Shown one piece after another: positions 1 through 7,657 of a DNA stretch of 64,000 nt. Position 1 is the first letter of the stretch, and each line of letters starts with the position of its first letter. Location of the stretch: NCBI RefSeq assembly GCF_900240405.1, contig NZ_OEQK01000002.1:434001-498000 (forward strand). The letters are read 5' to 3'. The translations under genes were made by a program, and so were the position numbers. Source of the DNA: Salirhabdus sp. Marseille-P4669. GTDB taxonomy: Bacteria > Bacillota > Bacilli > Bacillales > Alkalibacillaceae. Below the pieces are notes generated by a model that saw nothing but the letters and a program-made list of their open reading frames with translations, was not told where the DNA came from and did no database searches.

Positions 1-542
1 ACATTCACGTCCTTATCAACAACGCAGGCTTTGGTGTGTTTCAACAAGTGGATGAGATGGATTATCGTGATTTTGAACACATGTTTGCTGTAAATGTGCA
101 TGGACTTATTCAAGCTTCTCAGTTCTTTTTGCTTCATATGCTAAAAAAGAAAGAAGGACATATCGTGAATATTGCATCACAGGCCGGGAAAATGGCAACA
201 CCAAAAGCAGCAGGCTATGCATCTACAAAGCATGCCGTTTTAGGCTTTACAAATGGACTTCGCATGGAAGTAGAGAAGAAAGGGATTTATGTAACTGCTG
301 TTAATTTAGGTCCTGTGAAAACGAGCTTCTTTCAAACCGCAGATCCTTCAGGAAGCTATGAAAAAGCAGTTCAACGCTATTTGCTTGATCCAGAAAAAGT
401 AGCGAGAACAGTAGTGGCTAGACTATACCGACCTACTCGTGAAATCAACTTACCAAAATGGATGGAGTTCGGTAGCAGGTTATATCAACTGTTTCCAAGC
501 TTGTTTGAAAAAGTGTTTAGAAAGCAGTTTTCGAAGAAGTGA
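1..542 (+). CDS. yqjQ: SDR-family oxidoreductase, YqjQ-like (5' truncated)
   Basis: This is the C-terminal part of a classical short-chain dehydrogenase/reductase; the frame is open from base 3, so the true start lies before the window. The visible product begins at the NNAG motif of the Rossmann fold. It continues through the NIAS segment carrying the catalytic serine, the YASTK motif holding the Tyr-x-x-x-Lys pair, and the LGPVKT segment after it. These residues predict NAD(P)-dependent oxidation or reduction of an unknown small substrate in the cytosol. The position before coaA matches B. subtilis yqjQ. The family is certain; the name rests on context. Confidence 0.85.
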   Translation, partial: IHVLINNAGFGVFQQVDEMDYRDFEHMFAVNVHGLIQASQFFLLHMLKKKEGHIVNIASQAGKMATPKAAGYASTKHAVLGFTNGLRMEVEKKGIYVTAVNLGPVKTSFFQTADPSGSYEKAVQRYLLDPEKVARTVVARLYRPTREINLPKWMEFGSRLYQLFPSLFEKVFRKQFSKK

Positions 543-701
543 TGCGAGCAAGGAACATAATTGTATGGTGGATATTCTTCTAGCAAGTAGGAACCGGAAT
601 AAGAAATCAATGTACGTTTTACTGGCTGAGTGAGGGACCGATTAATAGAATGCCTTAGCATTAATGAGAAAAGTCTAAAGAATAATACAGAAAAGTATAA
701 A

Positions 702-867
702 TACTCGTCGTTCAAAGGGAAATATTCTTCCAAAATGAAATGTTACTCATCTGTTTTCGGTATTTATTCTTCTAAATCCTGTATACGCGTCAAAAGGGCA
801 TTTTTATTCGTCTTTCAGGTAAAAACACGCGTCGAATTCTTTTTATAATTCGCGCTTCATTCCAGCT
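702..867. repeat. Degenerate tandem repeat, ~21-bp period, 8 units
   Basis: An eight-base core close to TAYTCNTC or TACGCGTC recurs at 702, 723, 744, 765, 784, 805, 826 and 847. The spacing is 21 bases except for one 19-base step. The roughly 13 bases between cores are not conserved. It fills much of the 470-base gap between the convergent genes yqjQ and coaA (543-1011), where I see no credible gene. Four units read in frame as a YSS heptad, but the 19-base step breaks that frame, so a DNA-level repeat is more likely than a protein repeat. Function unknown. Confidence 0.7.
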
Positions 868-969
868 TAGAAATACAGCCTGGAATTGGAAATAAGATGT
901 ACTTTCTTTGATTTACTGCCTTTTTTATTATTCTCCTACAGCTATCCTGCCATATTTCATTTAAGTTAA

Positions 970-1011
970 ACGACAGAAGACGTGTGAATTCCATCACACG
1001 TCTTCTGTCGT
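970..1011. terminator. Bidirectional terminator between yqjQ and coaA
   Basis: A perfect 17-bp inverted repeat (970-986 with 995-1011) encloses an 8-base loop. It is followed by T-rich sequence on both strands and abuts the coaA stop codon, so it probably ends coaA and anything read through from yqjQ. Confidence 0.85.
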
Positions 1012-1950
1012 TTATATTTTCCGAAGCTTTACCTTCGTTATAATATGATCCTCTTCTTTATGTAAAATAATATCCGCTCGATTTCGTGTTGGTCTAATAT
1101 TTTCTACTAAGTTCACTTTGTTAATGGTATTCCAAATTTCTGTTGCCTTCGCTTCGGCTTCTTCTTCATTCAAGCTCGCATAGCGATTAAAATAGGATTC
1201 TGGGTTGTTAAATGCAGTTTTCTTTAGTTTCTGGAATCGGTCTACATACCATCTCAATAAGTCCTCTTCTGTCGCATCCACATAAATAGATAAATCAAAA
1301 AAGTCCGAAACAAATACACTTGGAAGAGTTTTCTTTTGCATTCGAGCTGGTTGAAGGACATTAATTCCTTCTACAATGACAATATCTGGCTGTTTTAATA
1401 CGTAATGCTCATTTGGGATAATGTCATAGTACAGGTGCGAGTATACTGGTACCTGGACTTTTTTGGCTCCCGATTTTAATTGAATTAATGTATCGATAAG
1501 TGCTTTTGTATTATAGCTCTCTGGGAATCCTTTGCGGTTCATCAAATCCCGTTGCTCCAACACTCTGTTTGGATATAAATAGCCATCTGTCGTGATAATT
1601 TCAACCTTTGGATGATTTGGCCATTTGGAAAGTAATGCTTTAATAATTCGTGCTGCTGTACTTTTTCCAACAGCTACACTTCCGGCTAGTCCAATAATAA
1701 AAGGGACTTTCTTCGTTGTTTTTCCAAAAAAGATATCGGAAACAGAATGGAGCTGTTGAGATCCTGTAATGTATAAATTGATGAGCCTCGTTAATGGTAA
1801 ATAAACATTTGATACTTCTTCGATGGAAATCGTTTCGTTGACGCCTCGTAATTCCTTTACTTCTGCTTCTGTTAATGTCATGGGAGTATTCAGTCTAAGC
1901 TTTGCCCATTCGTCTTTTGTAAATGTTCGGTACGGTGAGTATTTTTCCAT
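1012..1950 (-). CDS. coaA: Pantothenate kinase type I (CoaA)
   Basis: The 312-residue protein is a prokaryotic type I pantothenate kinase, catalysing ATP-dependent phosphorylation of pantothenate, the first step of coenzyme A synthesis in the cytosol. The P-loop GSVAVGKST lies near residue 90, followed by the TTDGYLYPN segment and the VIVEGINVLQ strand typical of the PRK/CoaA fold. Length is close to the usual 315-320 residues. The ATG is preceded by GAGGG at good spacing. It is transcribed alone on the minus strand and ends in a long hairpin. In the family the enzyme is feedback-inhibited by CoA. Confidence 0.95.
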   Translation of the reverse strand: MEKYSPYRTFTKDEWAKLRLNTPMTLTEAEVKELRGVNETISIEEVSNVYLPLTRLINLYITGSQQLHSVSDIFFGKTTKKVPFIIGLAGSVAVGKSTAARIIKALLSKWPNHPKVEIITTDGYLYPNRVLEQRDLMNRKGFPESYNTKALIDTLIQLKSGAKKVQVPVYSHLYYDIIPNEHYVLKQPDIVIVEGINVLQPARMQKKTLPSVFVSDFFDLSIYVDATEEDLLRWYVDRFQKLKKTAFNNPESYFNRYASLNEEEAEAKATEIWNTINKVNLVENIRPTRNRADIILHKEEDHIITKVKLRKI

Positions 1951-1998
1951 CTTGACCCTCTTTTTATAGTAAGATATAGCAAAAGTTTGCCAGTTATA

Positions 1999-2110
1999 GA
2001 AGGCGCTTCCACTTATCCTTTTTTGTTTTGCTAAGCGACCACCTCAGTTAATTCCCTATTCGTAAAAATCCTATTCCTGTTAGGGTTCCGCTAAGGTGCT
2101 TACGCTTTTC
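1999..2110. repeat. Degenerate REP-like intergenic sequence
   Basis: The gap upstream of coaA holds related short blocks: AAGGCGCTTCC near 2000, GCTAAGCGACC near 2030 and AAGGTGCTTACGCT at 2093-2106. The last recurs exactly at 59926-59939, before the S1-domain gene. These look like remnants of a dispersed intergenic repeat; no gene is visible here. Confidence 0.4.
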
Positions 2111-2140
2111 TTATAATCATATAAAAAAATGTGGAATTCA

Positions 2141-2464
2141 TCAATTAAAAAAGTAGTCCTTGTATTGCAGGAAGGTCAAAATCGCTGCAATGATTGTGTA
2201 AGTTAGGGATGCGTGGAATGGGATATTTGGTATGTAATGCTTTTGTTCCATGTTCATTTTCATTCCTGTCTGACTTTGGATTTCCATGTCTAACTTTCTG
2301 CTCATAAATCCACCTGATGAGTTGAAAAATCGAATCACAACAGCACCGATAAGACCAATAAAAAAGGCTAAATCTATAAATTTTAGCTGAAATATCATTG
2401 CTGCAAAATAGTTTGCTCCAATTAAAATGAGAATGGTAATGAAAAACGATAGAAATTTTTTCAA
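2141..2464 (-). CDS. Small membrane protein of unknown function
   Basis: The 107-residue product has two hydrophobic segments near the N-terminus (about residues 5-25 and 28-48), a polar stretch rich in Lys, Gln and Met (about 52-80), and a third hydrophobic segment near 85-102. This suggests an integral membrane protein with about three spans. Translation probably starts at TTG 2464, because AAAGGAGG lies at ideal spacing and no better start exists. I do not recognise the family. It sits between coaA and the Y-family polymerase gene, which is divergently transcribed, and may be monocistronic. Confidence 0.7.
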   Translation of the reverse strand: MKKFLSFFITILILIGANYFAAMIFQLKFIDLAFFIGLIGAVVIRFFNSSGGFMSRKLDMEIQSQTGMKMNMEQKHYIPNIPFHASLTYTIIAAILTFLQYKDYFFN

Positions 2465-2534
2465 TCTTTTCCCCTCCTTTTCTTATTTACGAACCTACAA
2501 ATCACAATGTTTCATTTTCTGGAAAAAAATACAC

Positions 2535-2563
2535 TTGATTATACGAACGTATATTCGCATAAT
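2535..2563 (+). promoter_or_regulatory. polY promoter with embedded LexA (DinR) box
   Basis: A sigma-A-type promoter is visible: -35 TTGATT (2535-2540), a 17-base spacer and -10 CATAAT (2558-2563). The spacer contains CGAACGTATATTCG (2544-2557), which matches the Bacillus LexA/DinR operator CGAAC-N4-GTTCG at all but one base. A repressor bound there would cover the promoter, predicting SOS control of the polymerase gene. Confidence 0.8.
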
Positions 2564-2596
2564 ATAAGATAAACAGATTTTTAGGAGCGGATAGCA

Positions 2597-3871
2597 ATGA
2601 GTAACCCAACCATTGATTATGGAATGTTTCCAAAGCGAAAAATTCTTTGTATTGATATGAAAAGCTTTTATGCAAGCTGTGCAGCTGTTGCTAGAGGACT
2701 TGACCCAATGACCTGTCATCTTGCAGTAGTGGGGCATATAGAACGGTCTGGAAGTGTTGTATTAGCAGCCTCACCAGCATTAAAAAAAGATTTTGGTATT
2801 CGAACAGGGAATCGGTTATATGAAATTCCGAACGATCCGAGGATTGTCATCGTAACGGCACAAATGAAATTATATTTGGAAATATCGGTTGAAATCACTA
2901 GACTTTTTAATCGCTATGTACCGAAAGAGTCCATTCATACTTATAGTGTTGATGAAAGCTTTTTAGATGTAACAGGGACGGAAAGAATTTGGGGATCACC
3001 ACACGAGCTCGCAAAAATGATTCAGGATGAAATTTTAGAATCATTCCAAATTACATCTGCTGTTGGAATTGGTCCAAATATGTTAATGTCGAAGCTTTGC
3101 TTAGACTTAGAGGCAAAAAAGAAAGGGATAGCAGAATGGACATATGAAGATGTACCAGAAAAACTATGGTCTGTATCACCGTTAAGTCAGATGTGGGGGA
3201 TAGGCTCAAGATTAGAAAGAAGATTAAATCGCATGGGGATTATGACAGTAGGACAGCTTGCAACCTATCCGCTAAAAAAGCTAGAAAAAGCTTTTGGGGT
3301 CATGGGAAATCAATTGTATTACCATGCAAATGGTGTGGATCTATCCGAATTAGGTGCGCCCATTTTGCAAGGGCAAATTAGCTTCGGAAAAAGTCAAATT
3401 TTGCTGCGAGATTATAAGGATCCAGAGGAAGTGCGTTATGTTGTATTAGAAATGTGTGAAGAGGTGGCAAAACGAGCGCGGGAGGCTCATAAAGCAGGTC
3501 GTACGGTAAGCTTCGGCTTAAGCTATAGCAAAAATGAAGGTGGGGGTGGGTTTTATCGTTCGAAATCAATAGATGAGCCCACAAACCTCACCGCCGATAT
3601 TTTTGATGTGTGTATGCAGCTATTTCACCAATTTTATGAGGGGAAGACCGTTAGACAACTATCCATTTCCTTATCAAACATCACAAGTGATGACTATATG
3701 CAGCTCGATTTATTTGACCAGGGTCGAGAAAAGAAGCGTGCACTAGCCCATACAATGGATGGAATTCGAAACAAATACGGAAGTGCGGCTCTCCTTCGAG
3801 CGGTTTCCTACACGAAAGCAGGAACAGCGGTTCATCGGAGTGGCTTAGTAGGTGGGCATTATGCGGAGTGA
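2597..3871 (+). CDS. polY2: Y-family DNA polymerase (PolY2/UvrX type)
   Basis: The 424-residue protein is a Y-family translesion polymerase resembling B. subtilis YqjW (PolY2) and UvrX. Motif IDMKSFYASC near residue 15 supplies one catalytic Asp. SVDESFLDVT near residue 115 supplies the Asp-Glu pair. A GIGSRLERRL helix-hairpin-helix-like segment follows near 205, then the little-finger domain. It would insert nucleotides opposite damaged template bases, with low fidelity. The start is ATG with AGGAGC upstream. The LexA box in its promoter supports SOS induction. No YolD-like small partner gene lies next to it, although such partners often accompany this subgroup. Confidence 0.9.
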   Translation: MSNPTIDYGMFPKRKILCIDMKSFYASCAAVARGLDPMTCHLAVVGHIERSGSVVLAASPALKKDFGIRTGNRLYEIPNDPRIVIVTAQMKLYLEISVEITRLFNRYVPKESIHTYSVDESFLDVTGTERIWGSPHELAKMIQDEILESFQITSAVGIGPNMLMSKLCLDLEAKKKGIAEWTYEDVPEKLWSVSPLSQMWGIGSRLERRLNRMGIMTVGQLATYPLKKLEKAFGVMGNQLYYHANGVDLSELGAPILQGQISFGKSQILLRDYKDPEEVRYVVLEMCEEVAKRAREAHKAGRTVSFGLSYSKNEGGGGFYRSKSIDEPTNLTADIFDVCMQLFHQFYEGKTVRQLSISLSNITSDDYMQLDLFDQGREKKRALAHTMDGIRNKYGSAALLRAVSYTKAGTAVHRSGLVGGHYAE

Positions 3872-4004
3872 ATAAGGTGAATTCTGGGTGTTTTTGAACG
3901 AGTTTTGATATAATAATCCCGTAGTAAAAAAATTCAAAATACTTACTAGGAAAGTGCATCTACAGTGTGATCATCAGCGTTTTGTGAAAGTGAGGAGGAA
4001 TAGG

Positions 4005-4979
4005 ATGAAAGCGATTCTTGTATCAAAATTTGGTGGTCCAGAGGTACTGAAGTATGTGGACATAGATATTCCCACCATTACAGACGAAGATGTATTAATT
4101 CGTGTGGAAGCAACTAGTGTTAACTTCGCTGATATTAAAGCGCGGCAAGGGAAGAAAGGGAAGGGGAAAACACCGTTTATTCCTGGAATTGATGCTGCGG
4201 GAGTAATTGAGAAGGTGGGTGCCAATGTTTCGAATCTGAAGGTTGGGGACCGGGTTATTTCCTTTCCGAAAAGTGGATCCTATGCCGAGTATGCAGTGGC
4301 AAGCTCCGAGCTAACCTTTCCTATACCAGACGAATTAGACTTTGAAACAGCCGCAGCTAGTCCGATTGTTTCCTTCCTATCTTACAAGCTATTACATCAT
4401 ATAGCTAGAATTGAAAAAGGAGAAACGGTTCTAATTCATGCGGCAGCTGGTGGTGTTGGAACGACTGCAATCCAAATGGCAAAAATATTAGGTGCGGGAA
4501 AAGTCATTGGTACGGTTGGTAGTGAGCAAAAGGTAGAGGTAGCGATTCAGGCAGGAGCGGATGAAGTCATTAATTATAAGGAAGTAGACTTTGCTAGAAG
4601 CGTAAATGAGTTAACGAATGGCGAAGGTGCCAATGTTATATTGGACTCGGTTGCTGGCAGTGTCTCTGAAAGAAGTCTCCACTGTTTAGCTCCGTTTGGC
4701 AGAATCGTTCAATTTGGAAATTCGAGTGGGGAAGTTGGTCATTTTCAATCGAAAGATCTACATAATAGCTGTCGTTCTGTTCTCGGCTTTAGCTTTGGCA
4801 CGATGCGCAAATTACGTCCGCATCTCGTAAAACCAACAGCAGAAAAGGTAATTCCGTTACTTGCTACAGGAAAATTGAACATCAAGATAGGTGAGATTTT
4901 CCAACTTAATGAGGTAGAAAATGCCCATCGATTGCTTGAGAGCAGGCAAAGTGTAGGGAAACTACTATTAAATATTTGA
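4005..4979 (+). CDS. NADPH:quinone reductase-like MDR oxidoreductase
   Basis: The 324-residue protein belongs to the medium-chain dehydrogenase/reductase family, quinone oxidoreductase branch. The N-terminal GroES-like domain has GIDAAGVIEKVG near residues 62-73 but lacks the cysteine and histidine pattern of zinc alcohol dehydrogenases. The nucleotide-binding domain has AAAGGVGTTAIQMAK near 143-157. It probably reduces quinones or enones with NADPH in the cytosol; the substrate cannot be told. ATG 4005 is chosen over an upstream in-frame start because GAGGAGG precedes it directly. It stands alone between polY2 and the YbaK-like gene. Confidence 0.85.
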   Translation: MKAILVSKFGGPEVLKYVDIDIPTITDEDVLIRVEATSVNFADIKARQGKKGKGKTPFIPGIDAAGVIEKVGANVSNLKVGDRVISFPKSGSYAEYAVASSELTFPIPDELDFETAAASPIVSFLSYKLLHHIARIEKGETVLIHAAAGGVGTTAIQMAKILGAGKVIGTVGSEQKVEVAIQAGADEVINYKEVDFARSVNELTNGEGANVILDSVAGSVSERSLHCLAPFGRIVQFGNSSGEVGHFQSKDLHNSCRSVLGFSFGTMRKLRPHLVKPTAEKVIPLLATGKLNIKIGEIFQLNEVENAHRLLESRQSVGKLLLNI

Positions 4980-5068
4980 TCATTTCGTCGTAATCTATAC
5001 TTTATTGCTATATTTTGTTAAAGTGTGTTAAGCTTTGGAGAACAATACATAGATGGAAGGTGATCCAA

Positions 5069-5581
5069 ATGTCATTGGAAAGTGTAAAAGCCCATTTTAA
5101 ACAGTGGAATCGTGAGCAGGACATAATGGAATTTGAATCGTCTAGTGCAACAGTTCAGGAAGCTGCAGAGACCATCGGCGTAATACCAGCACGAATCGCG
5201 AAAACACTCTCTTTTAGAGGAGAGGAGAATAAAGCAATTTTAGTCGTAGCAGCAGGAGATGCCAAAATCGATAACAAGAAATTTCGCCAGACCTTTGGCT
5301 TTAAAGCAAGGATGCTCTCCCCTGATGAAGTGCTTGAACAAACTGGACATGTCATCGGTGGTGTATGCCCCTTTGGATTAAAGCAGGAGTTGAAAGTATA
5401 CTTAGATGTATCCATGAAACGATTTGAAACGCTTTTCCCAGCCTGTGGTAGTACGAACTCGGCTATCGAACTAACACTAGAAGAATTATTTGCGTACTCG
5501 AATGCAAGTGAATGGATCGATGTATGTAAAGGATGGGAAGAAGCAGAAGAAAAAGTTATAGTTGCAGTGAGCGAGGAATAG
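5069..5581 (+). CDS. YbaK/EbsC-family protein (prolyl-tRNA editing-like)
   Basis: The 170-residue product matches the YbaK/aminoacyl-tRNA deacylase domain. That domain removes wrongly attached amino acids such as Cys or Ala from tRNA-Pro in characterised members. Diagnostic segments are the AGDAKIDNKKF region near residue 65, GHVIGGVCPFG near 95 and the FPACGSTNSAIEL segment near 128. Start ATG 5069 has AAGG upstream and gives the usual family length; an earlier in-frame start lacks a binding site. A clear terminator follows. Which tRNA it edits is inference from the family. Confidence 0.85.
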   Translation: MSLESVKAHFKQWNREQDIMEFESSSATVQEAAETIGVIPARIAKTLSFRGEENKAILVVAAGDAKIDNKKFRQTFGFKARMLSPDEVLEQTGHVIGGVCPFGLKQELKVYLDVSMKRFETLFPACGSTNSAIELTLEELFAYSNASEWIDVCKGWEEAEEKVIVAVSEE

Positions 5582-5588
5582 GTTTATG

Positions 5589-5630
5589 AAAAGCATGTGA
5601 AACCATAATTGCATTTCACATGCTTTTGTT
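5589..5630. terminator. Bidirectional terminator after the YbaK-like gene
   Basis: The arms AAAAGCATGTGAAA (5589-5602) and TTTCACATGCTTTT (5614-5627) pair perfectly. With A and T tracts on either side, the hairpin can serve this gene and the convergent aldo/keto reductase gene. Confidence 0.85.
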
Positions 5631-5656
5631 TAATATACAAGTGTTGCATTCCATCG

Positions 5657-6574
5657 TTATCGATGTGCATCATAAACATTCGGCTTAGAGATGGCCTGTA
5701 ACTCCTTATATAAGTCATCATCTAGGGGTTTACTATGACCATAACGTAAATTAGCTTCCAGCTGCTCGATTGAACTTGCCCCAAAAACAGCTGTTGCTAG
5801 CGCTGGATGCTGTAAAACATATTGCAGTGCTAATGCATTCGCAGTTCGATCTTCTGCTAATTCCAAAAACCGAGACACTACCCCTTTTAATTCCCCATAG
5901 CTATAATCCAAATAACCATTTTGTCCTTTCTTTTCAACCTGTGCTAATCCATTTGTTGTTAACATTCCTTTTGCCATTGGCCCTCTAGCAATGACACTAA
6001 TGTTATGCTCATGCAACAAATCCAGCACATTTTCCTCTGGCCGACGGTCTAACAGGCTATACTGCATCATGACACTGACAATATTGGAACGAGTTATGTA
6101 TTCCCGAATGACATTTGGTCGAATGGAGGAGATTCCGTAATATCGTATGATTCCTTCCTGTTTGAGCTCTTCAAAAGCTTCAATGGTCTCATCTATTGGA
6201 TCTTCAATCGTACCACCGTGTAGTTGGTATAAATCAATATAATCTACACCTAACCTCGTTAAACTATCTTTAACCCCATTTTTTATATGTTTTTTAGATG
6301 GATCCCAATACCAACCTTCTTTACCAGGCTCAAAGTGGTTTCCTACTTTTGTCGCTAAAATTACTTTGTCTCTCTTCCCTTTAATGGCTTTTCCGACGAT
6401 CGATTCGTTTATTCCTTGATCGTATAAGTCTGCTGTATCTAAATAATTAATCCCCGAGTCTAATGCACGGTCAATGATTTCGGACGCAATATGTTCGTTT
6501 GTTCCAAGCGACATACAGCCTAGAGAAATCTCGGAAACGACTAAATCAGATGTGCCGATTTGGCGTTTGTTCAT
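5657..6574 (-). CDS. yqkF: Aldo/keto reductase, YqkF family
   Basis: The 305-residue protein is an aldo/keto reductase, an NADPH-dependent cytosolic enzyme reducing carbonyl compounds. It shows the LDTADLYDQG segment with the catalytic Asp and Tyr near residues 45-50, the ATKVG strand with the catalytic Lys near 75, and the DYIDLYQLHG segment with the active-site His near 120. Length equals that of B. subtilis YqkF and the location agrees. ATG 6574 is chosen because AGGGAG lies just upstream; a longer frame to 6634 has no such site. Substrate unknown. Confidence 0.9.
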   Translation of the reverse strand: MNKRQIGTSDLVVSEISLGCMSLGTNEHIASEIIDRALDSGINYLDTADLYDQGINESIVGKAIKGKRDKVILATKVGNHFEPGKEGWYWDPSKKHIKNGVKDSLTRLGVDYIDLYQLHGGTIEDPIDETIEAFEELKQEGIIRYYGISSIRPNVIREYITRSNIVSVMMQYSLLDRRPEENVLDLLHEHNISVIARGPMAKGMLTTNGLAQVEKKGQNGYLDYSYGELKGVVSRFLELAEDRTANALALQYVLQHPALATAVFGASSIEQLEANLRYGHSKPLDDDLYKELQAISKPNVYDAHR

Positions 6575-6722
6575 TGTCTTCACTCCCTCTATTTTCCTTT
6601 TATTGTAGAAAAGAAGAGCTTGAATGACAAGCAATTGAGAACCCGAATTTAGTATAGATAAGTAAATTCTGATTCAATCTATATAAAGACACGGAATCCA
6701 TTTATTAGAAAGGAGAAAAAGA

Positions 6723-7061
6723 ATGGGAGAAAATTTTAATACAGCACGAATTACGGAATTCATATTAGGATTAATTGGTGGTATTTTTGGGGTGCTTAGT
6801 TCTATTCTTGCTATGTTTGTAGGATCCATTGATGCGGTTTTTACAGGTTCAACTACTGTTTCCAGTCTCGGGGTATCTGCTTTATTTGCTTCCATCGTCG
6901 GAATCATCGGCTCTGTTGTCGTAAAAAAGAGAGACAAGTTGGGTGGAATTCTTATGATTGTATCTGCTATATGGGGCATTATAAGTATTTCGTTATTCTA
7001 TATATTATCCTTCGTTTTACTACTAATGGCAGGTCTTATGGGTGTTTTCCGCAAAGGATAA
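6723..7061 (+). CDS. DUF4064-like small membrane protein
   Basis: The 112-residue protein has four hydrophobic stretches (about residues 12-34, 48-66, 72-90 and 90-108) separated by short loops rich in Gly and Ser. The pattern resembles the DUF4064 membrane family of Firmicutes, but that match is from memory of the pattern and not a search. Start ATG 6723 follows AAAGGAGA. It precedes nudF by 50 bases, so it may share a transcript, but no functional tie is evident. Confidence 0.65.
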   Translation: MGENFNTARITEFILGLIGGIFGVLSSILAMFVGSIDAVFTGSTTVSSLGVSALFASIVGIIGSVVVKKRDKLGGILMIVSAIWGIISISLFYILSFVLLLMAGLMGVFRKG

Positions 7062-7111
7062 AAATCTCAAGTGTGGTACTATTATCTTAAAAGATAGTAG
7101 AAGGTGAAAAG

Positions 7112-7654
7112 ATGAAGAAATTTGAAGAGAAAACAGTTGAGTCAAGAACTATTTTTGAAGGTAAAGTCATAAAGGTTTTGCATGAAGATGTGGAACTTCC
7201 TAATGGAAAACAGTCCAAAAGAGAGTTGGTGAAGCATCCAGGGGCTGTTGCAATTATTCCAATTACAAATGATGATAAAATTTTACTTGTAGAACAATAT
7301 CGCAAGCCATTAGAACAAAGTATTGTTGAAATTCCAGCTGGAAAGCTCGAAAAAGGGGAAGAACCAGAAGTGACCGCAATTCGTGAATTAGAAGAAGAAA
7401 CAGGGTATACGACAAACCATTTAACGTATGTTACGTCGTTTTATACATCCCCGGGGTTTGCAGATGAGTTGCTTCATATTTATATAGCGAAAGACCTTAT
7501 AAAGGTAGAAAACCCATTGCCCCAAGATGAGGATGAATTTGTAGAAATACGAGAATGCACATTAGAGGAAGCCAATAAGCTTGTAGCAGATAAACAAATT
7601 TATGATGCAAAAACGGCTTATGCCATTCTTTATTTAAACAACAAGGGAATGTAG
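7112..7654 (+). CDS. nudF: ADP-ribose pyrophosphatase (NudF)
   Basis: The 180-residue protein is a Nudix hydrolase. The complete Nudix box runs from about residue 74 to 96 (GKLEKGEE, then RELEEETGY), with the conserved Gly, Glu, Arg and Glu-Glu metal-binding residues. The upstream EQYRKP segment and the overall length match bacterial ADP-ribose pyrophosphatases such as B. subtilis NudF (YqkG). It would cleave ADP-ribose to AMP and ribose-5-phosphate. A small inverted repeat (about 7078-7101) lies just before the start. The next gene begins 3 bases after its stop, indicating an operon. Confidence 0.93.
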   Translation: MKKFEEKTVESRTIFEGKVIKVLHEDVELPNGKQSKRELVKHPGAVAIIPITNDDKILLVEQYRKPLEQSIVEIPAGKLEKGEEPEVTAIRELEEETGYTTNHLTYVTSFYTSPGFADELLHIYIAKDLIKVENPLPQDEDEFVEIRECTLEEANKLVADKQIYDAKTAYAILYLNNKGM

Positions 7655-7657
7655 AAA

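Noticed and set aside
630-848. 72-residue forward frame with YSS heptads
   Set aside because: It overlies the 21-bp DNA repeat, lacks a ribosome binding site, and the 19-base step breaks the heptad pattern; it looks like a shadow of the repeat.
702-867. CRISPR array
   Set aside because: Cores are only about 8 bases with ~13 variable bases between and no cas genes nearby; this does not fit a CRISPR.
3872-4004. YolD-like partner gene after polY2
   Set aside because: The 133-base gap is too short and contains no suitable frame.
6674-6979. 101-residue reverse frame opposite the DUF4064-like gene
   Set aside because: An antisense shadow of a real gene; no binding site and Pro/Thr-rich nonsense composition.
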